Positions 37,117 through 45,057 of a stretch of 64,000 nucleotides of DNA are shown here, piece by piece. Made by a program: the position numbers and the translations under genes. This DNA is from Streptomyces sp. NBC_00102 (GTDB taxonomy: Bacteria; Actinomycetota; Actinomycetes; Streptomycetales; Streptomycetaceae): the NCBI RefSeq assembly GCF_026343115.1, contig NZ_JAPEMC010000001.1, forward strand, positions 3,410,001 to 3,474,000, in the 5' to 3' direction. Position 1 is the first letter of the stretch; every line of letters starts with the position of its first letter. Under the pieces are notes generated by a model. The model made no database searches and was not told the origin of the DNA. It was given only the letters and a program-made list of their open reading frames with translations.

Positions 37117-38826
37117 TCAGGCCTGGCGGCGGACCTCGATGGTGCGGAAGCGCCCCGAGACGAAGGCGCCGTCGCAGAGGGCCGCGTTGGCCGCCGGGTT
37201 GCCGCCCGAGCCGTGGAAGTCGGAGAAGGCCGCCGTCTGGTTGACGTAGACCCCGCCGGTCAGGTTCAGCGAGAGCTGGGCCGACTCCTCCAGGCAGACC
37301 TCCTCGATCGCGCGCTCCACCTCGGGGGAGGTCGTGTAGGCGCCGACGGTCATCGCGCCCTTCTCGCGGACCGTGCGGCGCAGCAGGTCCACCGCGTCGG
37401 AGACGGAGTCCACCGAGACCGCGAAGGCGACCGGGCCGAAGCACTCGGAGAGGTGGACGGGGTCCCCGCCGTCCGGGCCGGGCTCCTTGGCGAGGACCTT
37501 GACGATGACCGGGGTACGGACCACCGCGTCGGGGAACTCGGGGTGCGGTACCTCGCGGGAGGCCAGGGCCACCTCGCCTAGATCGGGCGCGGCTTCGAGC
37601 CGGGCCCGCACATCGGGGTTGACCAGGGCACCGAGGAGGGCGGTGGCGCGCGCGTCGTCGCCGAGGAGTCCTTCGATCGCCCCCGCGAGGTCGGTGACCA
37701 CCTCGTCGTACGTCTTGGGGCCCGTGTCGGTGCTGATGCCGTCGCGGGGGACGAGGAGGTTCTGCGGGGTCGTGCACATCTGCCCGCTGTAGAGGGAGAG
37801 CGAGAACGCGAGGTTGGCGAGCATGCCGGCGTAGTCGTCGGTGGAGTCGAGCACGACGGTGTTGACGCCGGCCTTCTCGGTGTACACCTGGGCCTGGCGG
37901 GCGTGGGTCTCCAGCCAGTCCCCGAAGGCGGTGGAGCCGGTGTAGTCGATGATCCGGATCTCCGGGCGCACCGCCAGCTCCTTGGCGATCCCCTCCCCGG
38001 GCCGCTCGGCCGTCAGTGCGACGAGGTTGGGGTCGAATCCGGCCTCGGCGAGCACCTCGCGCGCGATCCGGACGGTGAGCGCGAGCGGCAGCACGGCGCG
38101 CGGGTGCGGCTTGACGAGGACCGGGTTGCCGGTGGCGAGCGAGGCGAAGAGGCCCGGGTAGCCGTTCCAGGTGGGGAAGGTGTTGCAGCCGATGAGCAGC
38201 GAGACGCCGCGGCCCACCGCGGTGAACGACTTCCGCAGTCGGAGCGGGTCGCGCTTGCCCTGCGGCTTGGACCAGTCGGCCTCGGCGGGGGTGCGGAGCT
38301 GCTCCTCGTACGCGTACGCCACCGCTTCCAGGCCGCGGTCCTGGGCGTGCGGGCCGCCCGCTTGGAAGGCCATCAGGTAGGCCTGCCCGCTGGTGTGCAT
38401 GACGGCCTGCGCCAGCTCGTGCGTGCGGGCGTTGACGCGCGCCAGGATCTCCAGGCAGACCAGCGCCCGGGCCTCGGGTCCCGCGTCCCGCCAGGCCGCC
38501 GTACCGGCGCGCATCGCGGGCAGCAGGACGTCCGGGTCGGCGTGCGGGTACTCGATGTCCAGCGCGGGGCCGTACGGGGAGACTTCGGCGCCCGTCCAGC
38601 CGTCCGTGCCGGGCTGGCCGAGGTCGAACCGGGTGTGCAGCAGGGCGTCGAACGCCGCCTTGCCCTCGGCCGCTCCGAGGCTGCCGGGCGCCCCGCCCTC
38701 GCCGTACGCCTTGGGGTGCTCCGGGTGGGGCGACCAGTAGGCGCGGGTCCGGATGGCGTCGAGGGCCCCGTCGAGCGTGGGCCGGTGGGTCTCGGAGAGC
38801 TTCTGCAGGGAGAGCGCGGCGGCCAT
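37117..38826 (-). CDS. paaN: Phenylacetate degradation aldehyde dehydrogenase-like protein PaaN
   Basis: A 569-residue ALDH-superfamily enzyme of the stand-alone PaaN type. It has the cofactor region CNTFPTWNGYPGLFASLATGNPVLVKPHP, TGSTAFGDWLE, the KAGVNTVV loop and the catalytic Cys in SLYSGQMCTTPQNLLVP. In other bacteria this activity oxidises the open-chain semialdehyde formed after oxepin-CoA ring cleavage; the usual hydratase partner domain is not fused here. It diverges from the TetR gene across a palindromic operator. The ATG at 38826 has GAGGAG upstream; an ATG 18 bases earlier is possible. Confidence 0.92.
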   Translation of the reverse strand: MAAALSLQKLSETHRPTLDGALDAIRTRAYWSPHPEHPKAYGEGGAPGSLGAAEGKAAFDALLHTRFDLGQPGTDGWTGAEVSPYGPALDIEYPHADPDVLLPAMRAGTAAWRDAGPEARALVCLEILARVNARTHELAQAVMHTSGQAYLMAFQAGGPHAQDRGLEAVAYAYEEQLRTPAEADWSKPQGKRDPLRLRKSFTAVGRGVSLLIGCNTFPTWNGYPGLFASLATGNPVLVKPHPRAVLPLALTVRIAREVLAEAGFDPNLVALTAERPGEGIAKELAVRPEIRIIDYTGSTAFGDWLETHARQAQVYTEKAGVNTVVLDSTDDYAGMLANLAFSLSLYSGQMCTTPQNLLVPRDGISTDTGPKTYDEVVTDLAGAIEGLLGDDARATALLGALVNPDVRARLEAAPDLGEVALASREVPHPEFPDAVVRTPVIVKVLAKEPGPDGGDPVHLSECFGPVAFAVSVDSVSDAVDLLRRTVREKGAMTVGAYTTSPEVERAIEEVCLEESAQLSLNLTGGVYVNQTAAFSDFHGSGGNPAANAALCDGAFVSGRFRTIEVRRQA

Positions 38827-38880
38827 GGCGGACCAACTCCTCATCGAGCCGGGCGGGGAGGTGCTGACGGAGTTAGAGTA

Positions 38881-38894
38881 ACCGAACGATCGGT
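38881..38894. promoter_or_regulatory. PaaR-type operator between paaN and the TetR gene
   Basis: ACCGAACGATCGGT, identical (reverse strand) to the site upstream of paaA. It is equidistant, about 55 bases, from both divergent start codons. TACTCT on the minus strand at 38872-38877 may be the paaN -10 element, partly covered by the repressor. Confidence 0.8.
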
Positions 38895-38918
38895 CGGGAC
38901 AAGGGGCCCCGGACAACC

Positions 38919-38927
38919 TGTGGACAA
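38919..38927 (-). promoter_or_regulatory. DnaA box
   Basis: TTGTCCACA on the minus strand, 23 bases upstream of the TetR start codon. It is single, so its significance is uncertain. Confidence 0.4.
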
Positions 38928-38949
38928 CTCATGGGGGAGGATCGCGGTC

Positions 38950-39567
38950 ATGACCACGGCCAAGCGGGACACGTACACCCCGGAGACTCTGCTGAACGTC
39001 GCCGTGCGGGTCTTCAACGAGCGCGGATACGACGGCACGTCCATGGAGCACCTCTCCCGGGCGGCGGGCATCTCGAAGTCGTCGATCTACCACCATGTGG
39101 CGGGCAAGGAAGAGCTTCTGCGCCGTGCGGTGAGCCGTGCGACCGACGGACTCTTCCGGATTCTGGACGAGCCGGGCGCGCTGCGCGGGCGCGCCGTCGA
39201 GCGGGTCGAGTACGTCACGCGCCGCACGGTGGAGGTGCTGATGGCCGAGCTGCCGTACGTCACCCTGCTGCTGCGCGTCCGGGGCAACACGAAGACCGAG
39301 CGGTGGGCGCTGGAGCGGCGCCGGGAGTTCGACCAGCGGGTGGCTGCCCTGCTGAAGGCGGCCGTCGCGGACGGGGACCTCCGTGCCGACGTGGACATAC
39401 GGCTGGCCACCCGGCTCCTGTTCGGCATGGTGAACTCGCTGGTCGAGTGGTACCGCCCGCAGCCCGAGGCGGGCGCGGGCGGCGTGGAGGGGGTGCCCGC
39501 GGTGGACGACCTGCCGGGGACCGTCGTGCGGCTGGCCTTCGAGGGGATGCGCGCCGCAGGGCGTTGA
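38950..39567 (+). CDS. paaR: TetR-family regulator of phenylacetate catabolism (PaaR-like)
   Basis: A 205-residue repressor. The helix-turn-helix spans about 27-54 (TSMEHLSRAAGISKSSIYHHVAGKEELL). The rest is an all-helical ligand domain. TetR regulators of this type repress paa genes and release DNA on binding phenylacetyl-CoA. The assignment rests on the divergent paaN gene and the shared 14-base operator. GGGGGAGG ends 9 bases before the ATG. Confidence 0.88.
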   Translation: MTTAKRDTYTPETLLNVAVRVFNERGYDGTSMEHLSRAAGISKSSIYHHVAGKEELLRRAVSRATDGLFRILDEPGALRGRAVERVEYVTRRTVEVLMAELPYVTLLLRVRGNTKTERWALERRREFDQRVAALLKAAVADGDLRADVDIRLATRLLFGMVNSLVEWYRPQPEAGAGGVEGVPAVDDLPGTVVRLAFEGMRAAGR

Positions 39568-39659
39568 CGGGACGCGTCGAGCGGTACGCGTCGACGGGAC
39601 GCGGGTGGGGTACGGCCGGGGGCTCGGTCGCACGGGCCGGCCCGGGCGGGTCAGGCGGG

Positions 39660-40172
39660 TCAGGCGAGGTCGGCGCCACGGTCCGGACCGTGGCCGAGTT
39701 CCGTCTCCTCGAACACCAGCAGGGTCCGGGTGGAGAGCACCTCGGGAATGGCCTGGATGCGGGTGAGGACGAGCTCGCGCAGTGCGCGGTTGTCGGGTGT
39801 GTGGACCAGCAGCAGTACGTCGAAATCGCCGCTGACCAGTGCGATGTGGGTGGCCCCCGGGAGCGCCTGGAGCTGCTCGCGCACGGTCCGCCAGGAGTTC
39901 TGCACGATCTTGAGCGTGATGTAGGCGGACGCCCCCTGCCCGGCCCTCTCGTGGTCGATCCGGGCGCTGAACCCTCGGATGACCCCGTCCTCCACCAGCC
40001 GGTTGATGCGGGCGTAGGCGTTGGCGCGGGACACGTGCACCTGCTCGGCGACGGCCCGTATGGAGGCCCGGCCGTTGGCCCGGAGGATGCGCAGGATGTC
40101 CCGGTCGACCGCGTCCAGCGTCCGGGCCGGCGGTGCCTGCCCGGCGCCCTCGGCCATTCGTTCAGCTGCCAT
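39660..40172 (-). CDS. Lrp/AsnC-family transcriptional regulator (BkdR-like)
   Basis: A 170-residue feast/famine regulator with an N-terminal HTH (about 20-65, IRAVAEQVHVSRANAYARINRLVEDGVI) and a C-terminal RAM ligand-binding domain (YITLKIV, HIALVSGDFDVLLLVHTPD). It diverges from an E1alpha-E1beta-E2 operon, the arrangement of BkdR with bkd genes in other bacteria, so it probably responds to branched-chain amino or keto acids. GGGAGG lies 8 bases before the ATG at 40172; the Met five codons later is an alternative start. Confidence 0.92.
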   Translation of the reverse strand: MAAERMAEGAGQAPPARTLDAVDRDILRILRANGRASIRAVAEQVHVSRANAYARINRLVEDGVIRGFSARIDHERAGQGASAYITLKIVQNSWRTVREQLQALPGATHIALVSGDFDVLLLVHTPDNRALRELVLTRIQAIPEVLSTRTLLVFEETELGHGPDRGADLA

Positions 40173-40190
40173 GCCCCCGCGCCTCCCTGT

Positions 40191-40239
40191 TGTGGACGAG
40201 CTGCCTCCATCCCAGGCTGTGGACAACCGTTTGTCCACA
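40191..40239. promoter_or_regulatory. DnaA-box inverted pair
   Basis: TGTGGACAA (40218-40226) and TTGTCCACA (40231-40239) form a perfect inverted repeat with 10-base arms and a 4-base spacer (40217-40240). A one-mismatch box, TGTGGACGA, lies at 40191-40199. All are in the lrp-bkd intergenic region. Confidence 0.6.
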
Positions 40240-40273
40240 GGGCGAGGGCGGCTGTAGCCAAAATGCGCCCACG

Positions 40274-40287
40274 ACCGAACAATCGGT
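40274..40287. promoter_or_regulatory. PaaR-like operator upstream of the first bkd operon
   Basis: ACCGAACAATCGGT keeps both ACCGA and TCGGT half-sites of the paa operators and differs only in the central bases. It is 102 bases upstream of the Lrp start and 167 bases upstream of the E1alpha start. Confidence 0.6.
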
Positions 40288-40454
40288 AGGTGAGGCACGT
40301 CACCCGGGGCCGTCCCGGGCGGCGTCCGCCATGCGTCCGCGGCCACGTGGACGTACACCCCGACGTAGGGCGTGAGGCCCGGCGGGATCCCGTTCTCCTC
40401 GGGCTTCGCATCCGGGTTTCCGGTGTCGGCCCCCGTTGCCAGGAGGTGCCTCCC

Positions 40455-41693
40455 ATGACGGTCCAAGAGCTGCCCGGTGCGGCCGGCTACCGGCCCGCGC
40501 CGCCCCCGGCCTGGAAACCGCTCACCGATCCCGCGCCGCTGCTCCCGGACCCGGAGCCGTACCGGGTGCTCGGAACGGACGCGGTGGCCGGCGTGGATCC
40601 GCAGCTGCTGCTGCGTCTCTGGGCCGAGCTGGTGCGCGGTCGCCGGTACAACGCGCAGGCCACCGCGCTCACCAAGCAGGGGCGCCTGGCCGTGTACCCG
40701 TCCAGTACGGGTCAGGAGGCCTGCCAGGTGGCCGCCGCACTGGTGCTTCAGGAGCGGGACTGGCTCTTCCCGAGCTACCGGGACACGCTCGCCGCCGTGG
40801 CCCGGGGGCTCGATCCCGTCGACGCGCTGACCCTGCTGAGGGGTGACCGGCACACCGGTTACGACCCCCGGGAGCACCGGATCGCTCCTCTCTGCACCCC
40901 GCTGGCCACGCAGTTGCCGCACGCGGTCGGTCTGGCGCACGCGGCGCGGCTCAAGGGCGACGACGTGGTGGCGCTGGCGATGGTCGGGGACGGCGGGACG
41001 AGCGAGGGGGACTTCCACGAAGCGCTGAACTTCGCGGCCGTGTGGCGGGCGCCGGTCGTCTTCCTCGTGCAGAACAACGGCTTCGCCATCTCGGTGCCGC
41101 TGGCCAAGCAGACGGCGGCACCCTCGCTCGCCCACAAGGCGGTCGGCTACGGCATGCCCGGCAGGCTGGTGGACGGCAACGACGCGGCGGCCGTGCACGA
41201 GGTGCTCGCCGAGGCGGTGGCCCGGGCCCGGGGCGGCGGCGGGCCGACGCTGGTGGAGGCGGTCACCTACCGCATGGACGCCCACACCAACGCCGACGAC
41301 GCGACCCGCTACCGCTCGGACGACGAGGTGGCGTCCTGGCGGGACCACGATCCGGTGCTGCTCATGGAACGCGAGCTGACCGGGCGCGGGCTGCTCGACG
41401 AGGCCGCCGCGGGGGCGGTGCGCCAGGAGGCGGAGCGGATGGCGGCGGCGCTGCGGGAGCGGATGAACGCCGATCCGGTGCTCGACCCGACGGACCTGTT
41501 CGCGCACGTCTTCGCGCGCCGGACCGGACCGCTGCGGGAGCAGGAGGACCGGTTGCGCGCCGAACTGGAGGCCGCGGAGGAGTACGGCGACACCGGACGG
41601 GGCGCGCAGACCGCGCAGACCGCGCAGACCGCGCAGAACCAGCAGGACCGGCAGGACCAGCGGGACCAGCAGGAAGGGGAGGGCGGGCGATGA
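40455..41693 (+). CDS. bkdA: Branched-chain 2-oxoacid dehydrogenase E1 alpha subunit
   Basis: A 412-residue thiamine-diphosphate subunit that decarboxylates branched-chain (or pyruvate-like) 2-oxoacids with E1beta. The TPP-binding motif is GDGGTSEGDFHEALNFAAVWRAPVVFLVQNN, and YRMDAHTNADDATRY is the phosphorylation-loop region. AGGAGGTG lies 6 bases before the ATG. The last 30 residues are a Gln/Asp-rich tail built from TAQ repeats, not usual for the family. Its stop overlaps the E1beta start. The operon has no E3 gene. Confidence 0.93.
   Translation: MTVQELPGAAGYRPAPPPAWKPLTDPAPLLPDPEPYRVLGTDAVAGVDPQLLLRLWAELVRGRRYNAQATALTKQGRLAVYPSSTGQEACQVAAALVLQERDWLFPSYRDTLAAVARGLDPVDALTLLRGDRHTGYDPREHRIAPLCTPLATQLPHAVGLAHAARLKGDDVVALAMVGDGGTSEGDFHEALNFAAVWRAPVVFLVQNNGFAISVPLAKQTAAPSLAHKAVGYGMPGRLVDGNDAAAVHEVLAEAVARARGGGGPTLVEAVTYRMDAHTNADDATRYRSDDEVASWRDHDPVLLMERELTGRGLLDEAAAGAVRQEAERMAAALRERMNADPVLDPTDLFAHVFARRTGPLREQEDRLRAELEAAEEYGDTGRGAQTAQTAQTAQNQQDRQDQRDQQEGEGGR
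41606..41638 (+). repeat. 9-bp tandem repeat in the E1 alpha tail
   Basis: GCGCAGACC is repeated about three and a half times and encodes AQT-AQT-AQT-AQN. Confidence 0.85.
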
Positions 41694-42712
41694 CGGCGGC
41701 GGTGCGGGCACGGGCGGGCCGTTCGGGGCAGGCCACGATGGCCCAGGCCCTGGGGCGGGCGCTGCGGGACGCGATGGCGGAGGACGCCTCCGTGCACGTG
41801 CTCGGCGAGGACGTGGGAACGCTCGGGGGCGTCTTCCGGGTCACCGACGGGCTGGCCGCGGAGTTCGGCGACGAGCGGTGCACGGACACCCCGCTCGCGG
41901 AGGCGGGGATTCTCGGAGCCGCGGTCGGGATGGCGATGTACGGCCTGCGGCCCGTGGTGGAGATGCAGTTCGACGCGTTCGCCTACCCGGCGTTCGAGCA
42001 GCTCGTCAGCCATGTGGCGCGGATGCGGAACCGGACCGGAGGAGCCCTTCCGATGCCCCTGACCGTGCGGATTCCGTACGGCGGCGGCATCGGCGGGGTG
42101 GAGCACCACAGCGACTCCTCGGAGGCGTACTACATGGCCACCCCGGGGCTGCACGTCGTCACCCCGGCCACCGTGGAGGACGCTTACGGGCTGCTGCGGG
42201 CCTCGATCGCCTCGGACGACCCGGTGGTGTTCCTGGAGCCGAAGCGGCTGTACTGGTCGAAGTCCGACTGGGTGCCGGAGGCTCCGGCGGAGGTGGCACC
42301 CGTCGGACGGGCCGTGGTCCGCAGGCCGGGGACGAGCGCGACCCTGATCACCTACGGCCCGTCGCTGCCGGTGTGCCTGGAGGCGGCCGAGGCGGCGGTG
42401 GCGGAGGGCTGGGACCTGGAGGTCGTGGACCTGCGGTCGCTGGTGCCCTTCGACGACGGCACGGTCGCCGAGTCCGTACGGCGGACGGGGCGCGCGGTGA
42501 TCGTCCACGAGTCCGCCGGGTTCGGCGGGCCGGGGGGCGAGATCGCCGCCCGGGTGACCGAGCGGTGCTTCCACCACTTGGAGGCTCCGGTACTGCGGGT
42601 CACCGGCTTCGACATCCCGTATCCGCCGCCGATGCTGGAGCGGCACCATCTGCCGGGCGTGGACCGGGTTCTCGACGCGGTCGCCCGGCTCCAGTGGGAG
42701 GCGACGCGCTGA
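41690..42712 (+). CDS. bkdB: Branched-chain 2-oxoacid dehydrogenase E1 beta subunit
   Basis: A 340-residue partner of the preceding E1alpha. Typical segments: VLGEDVGTLGGVFRVTDGL, DTPLAEAGILGAAVGMAMYGLRPVVEMQFDAFAYPAFEQ, and RIPYGGGIGGVEHHSDSSEAYY, which contribute to the TPP site and subunit interface. Coupled by ATGA to E1alpha and by TGATG to E2. A paralogue lies at 59372-60352. Confidence 0.95.
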   Translation: MTAAVRARAGRSGQATMAQALGRALRDAMAEDASVHVLGEDVGTLGGVFRVTDGLAAEFGDERCTDTPLAEAGILGAAVGMAMYGLRPVVEMQFDAFAYPAFEQLVSHVARMRNRTGGALPMPLTVRIPYGGGIGGVEHHSDSSEAYYMATPGLHVVTPATVEDAYGLLRASIASDDPVVFLEPKRLYWSKSDWVPEAPAEVAPVGRAVVRRPGTSATLITYGPSLPVCLEAAEAAVAEGWDLEVVDLRSLVPFDDGTVAESVRRTGRAVIVHESAGFGGPGGEIAARVTERCFHHLEAPVLRVTGFDIPYPPPMLERHHLPGVDRVLDAVARLQWEATR

Positions 42713-44034
42713 TGCCCACGGTGCTCGAATTCAGGCTGCCGGACCTCGGCGAAGGACTGACCGAGGCGGTGATCGTGCGCTGGCTGGTGGAGGTCGGCGA
42801 GGTCGTCGCCGTGGACCAGCCGGTGGTCGAGGTCGAGACGGCCAAGGCCCTGGTGGACGTGCCGTGCCCGTACGGAGGCGTGGTGACGGCCCGCTTCGGC
42901 GAGGAGGGGGCGGAACTCCCGGTCGGAGCACCGTTGATGACGGTCGCGGTCGCGCCGGCCCCCGCACCCGAGGGCGGGACCGCACCGGCCGGCGGCTCGG
43001 GGAACGTGCTCGTCGGGTACGGCACGGCCGCCCCGGCGGCGCGGCGGCGACGGGTCCGCCCGGTGCCCGTGCCGGCTGCCGCCGCGGTCCCGGCCACGGC
43101 CGGCGGCGCTCCGGACGCGGCAGTCGCTCCGGGTGCTCCCGTCGCGGTCATCTCGCCACTCGTGCGCAGGCTCGCCCGGCAGCACGGACTCGACCTCCGC
43201 GAGCTGGCGGGAACGGGGCCGGACGGGCTGATCCTGCGGGCCGACGTCGAGTCGGTGATCAGGAAAACCCCGCCGCCGACCGTCGACGGGCACGCGACCA
43301 CCGGTGCCACCGGTTCCTCCGCGCCGGCGCGGGAGGGCGCCACGGCCGGCGAGCGGATCGCGTTGCGCGGTGTACGGGGTGCGGTCGCCGACAAGATGTC
43401 CCGCAGCAGGACCGAGATTCCCGACGCGACCTGCTGGGTGGACGCCGACGCCACCGAGCTGATGGCGGCCCGCACCGCGATGAACGCGACCGAAGGGCCC
43501 AAGGTGTCGGTTCTCGCCCTGCTGGCCCGGATCTGCGTGGCGGCGCTGGCGAAGTACCCCGAACTGAACTCCACCGTGGACACCTCCGCCCGCGAGGTCG
43601 TACGGCTGCCTTCGGTCCACCTCGGGTTCGCCGCGCAGACCGAGCGGGGGCTCGTCGTGCCGGTGGTCCGCGACGCGCACAGGCGTTCCGTCGACTCACT
43701 GGCGGCCGAACTCGCCCGGCTCACCGAGGTGTCCAGGGACGGGAAGCTGACCCCGGCCGAGCTGACGGGAGGCACGTTCACCCTGAACAACTACGGGGTG
43801 TTCGGGGTGGACGGCTCCACGCCGATCATCAACCACCCCGAGGCGGCCATGCTCGGCGTCGGCCGTATCGTCCCCCGGCCGTGGGTCCACCGGGGCGAGT
43901 TGGCGGTACGTCAGGTGGTGCAGCTCTCGCTCACCTTCGACCACCGGGTCTGCGACGGGGGCACGGCGGGCGGTTTCCTGCGGTACGTCGCCGACTGCGT
44001 GGAACAGCCGGCCGTCCTGCTGCGGACCCTGTAG
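42712..44034 (+). CDS. bkdC: Dihydrolipoamide acyltransferase E2
   Basis: A 440-residue E2 core protein. A single lipoyl domain (1-78) has the modified lysine in VETAKALVDV near 44. After an Ala/Pro linker comes the E1/E3-binding domain (about 142-180, ISPLVRRLARQHGLDL), then the acyltransferase domain with the catalytic DHRVCDGGTAG motif near 408. It moves the acyl group from E1 to CoA, giving starter units for branched fatty acids and polyketides. A 20-base hairpin ends the operon. Confidence 0.95.
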   Translation: MPTVLEFRLPDLGEGLTEAVIVRWLVEVGEVVAVDQPVVEVETAKALVDVPCPYGGVVTARFGEEGAELPVGAPLMTVAVAPAPAPEGGTAPAGGSGNVLVGYGTAAPAARRRRVRPVPVPAAAAVPATAGGAPDAAVAPGAPVAVISPLVRRLARQHGLDLRELAGTGPDGLILRADVESVIRKTPPPTVDGHATTGATGSSAPAREGATAGERIALRGVRGAVADKMSRSRTEIPDATCWVDADATELMAARTAMNATEGPKVSVLALLARICVAALAKYPELNSTVDTSAREVVRLPSVHLGFAAQTERGLVVPVVRDAHRRSVDSLAAELARLTEVSRDGKLTPAELTGGTFTLNNYGVFGVDGSTPIINHPEAAMLGVGRIVPRPWVHRGELAVRQVVQLSLTFDHRVCDGGTAGGFLRYVADCVEQPAVLLRTL

Positions 44035-44106
44035 ACGGGGCCCGGATCCGGCATCGCCGGGCCCGTTGGATCGCGTATAGCCCGGAGCGCCCGGAGCCCG
44101 GAGTGC

Positions 44107-44159
44107 CCGGAGCCCGGCCGCCCCGGTCCTGTGCCCGCCCCGGGGCGGCCGGGCTCCGG
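44107..44159. terminator. Terminator hairpin after the first bkd operon
   Basis: Perfect 20-base arms (44107-44126 and 44140-44159) around a 13-base loop. The left arm is preceded by several CCCGGAG repeats (44080-44115). Confidence 0.8.
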
Positions 44160-44169
44160 AGCCGGCGCC

Positions 44170-44175
44170 CATACT
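44170..44175 (+). promoter_or_regulatory. -10 hexamer CATACT, leaderless start
   Basis: CATACT ends 6 bases before the ATG at 44182 and there is no ribosome binding site. It resembles the CATACGCT elements before the genes at 28240 and 36341. Confidence 0.4.
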
Positions 44176-44181
44176 CGTCGC

Positions 44182-45057
44182 ATGACCGCCTATGACGCCA
44201 TCGTCCTCGCCGGAGGGGCCGCCAGACGGCTCGGGGGAGCCGACAAACCCGGGATCGGCGTCGGCGGCAGGACGCTGCTCGACCGGGTGCTCGCAGCCTG
44301 CGCCGGTGCCGGGGCCACGGTCGTGGTGGGCCCCCGCAGGGCCACGGTCCGGCCGGTGACCTGGGCCCGGGAAAGCCCCGCAGGAGGTGGGCCGGTGGCC
44401 GCGCTGGGCGCGGGAGTCCGCGAGGCCGGCGCCCCGTGGATCGTGGTGCTTTCGGCGGATCTTCCGTTTCTCTCGGCCGCCACCGTCGCCGCGCTGCTGG
44501 CCGCCGCCGAGGAGGGCGGCCGGGAAGGCGCCCTGTGCGTGGACCCCGACGGGCGCCGGCAGCCTCTCGTCGCCGTCTACCGGGCCGAACCTCTGCGGCG
44601 CGAGCTCGCCCTGCTCGCCACCGAACACGGCACCCTTGCCGGACTCCCGCTGCGCCTGCTGACGGCCGAGCTCGATCTGGCCACTCTGGCCACACCGGAA
44701 TTCGCCTCCTTCGACTGCGACACTTGGGACGACATCAGGCTGGCGAGGACGCACATCAGGGAGCATGAGGCCGTGCTGGACGAATGGATCACCGCAGTCA
44801 AGACCGAACTGGGCCTGGAACTCGATGTCGACACCGACGTCGTGCTGGACCTGGCACGCGACGCCGCGCACGGTGTCGCGCGGCCGGCCGCCCCGCTCAC
44901 CACCTTCCTCGTCGGGTACGCGGCGGGGCTGGCGAGCGCCGCCGCCGGACCCGGTGACGCTCCCGTCGCGGTGGCCGAGTCGGCCCGCAAGGCGGCTGCC
45001 CTCGCCCTGCGTTGGGAAGAGGCGCCGGGCGAAGGCAAGGGAGCCGGAGCCTCGTGA
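44182..45057 (+). CDS. MobA-like nucleotidyltransferase fused to DUF6457
   Basis: A 291-residue protein. Residues 1-185 are a MobA-type molybdenum cofactor guanylyltransferase domain (AIVLAGGAARRLGGADKPGIGVGGRTLLDRVL, VLSADLPFL, FDCDTWDDI). Residues about 195-285 are DUF6457, a small helical domain often found in mycolic and streptomycete Moco loci. It is coupled to moeA by a GTGA overlap. It could make a Mo-guanine dinucleotide or another nucleotide cofactor form; the second domain has no established role. Confidence 0.88.
   Translation: MTAYDAIVLAGGAARRLGGADKPGIGVGGRTLLDRVLAACAGAGATVVVGPRRATVRPVTWARESPAGGGPVAALGAGVREAGAPWIVVLSADLPFLSAATVAALLAAAEEGGREGALCVDPDGRRQPLVAVYRAEPLRRELALLATEHGTLAGLPLRLLTAELDLATLATPEFASFDCDTWDDIRLARTHIREHEAVLDEWITAVKTELGLELDVDTDVVLDLARDAAHGVARPAAPLTTFLVGYAAGLASAAAGPGDAPVAVAESARKAAALALRWEEAPGEGKGAGAS

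Noticed and set aside
29875..39567. A secondary-metabolite or horizontally acquired island around the paa genes
   Set aside because: The genes are catabolic, codon use and GC look like the neighbours, and no integrase, tRNA-adjacent repeat or transposase was seen.
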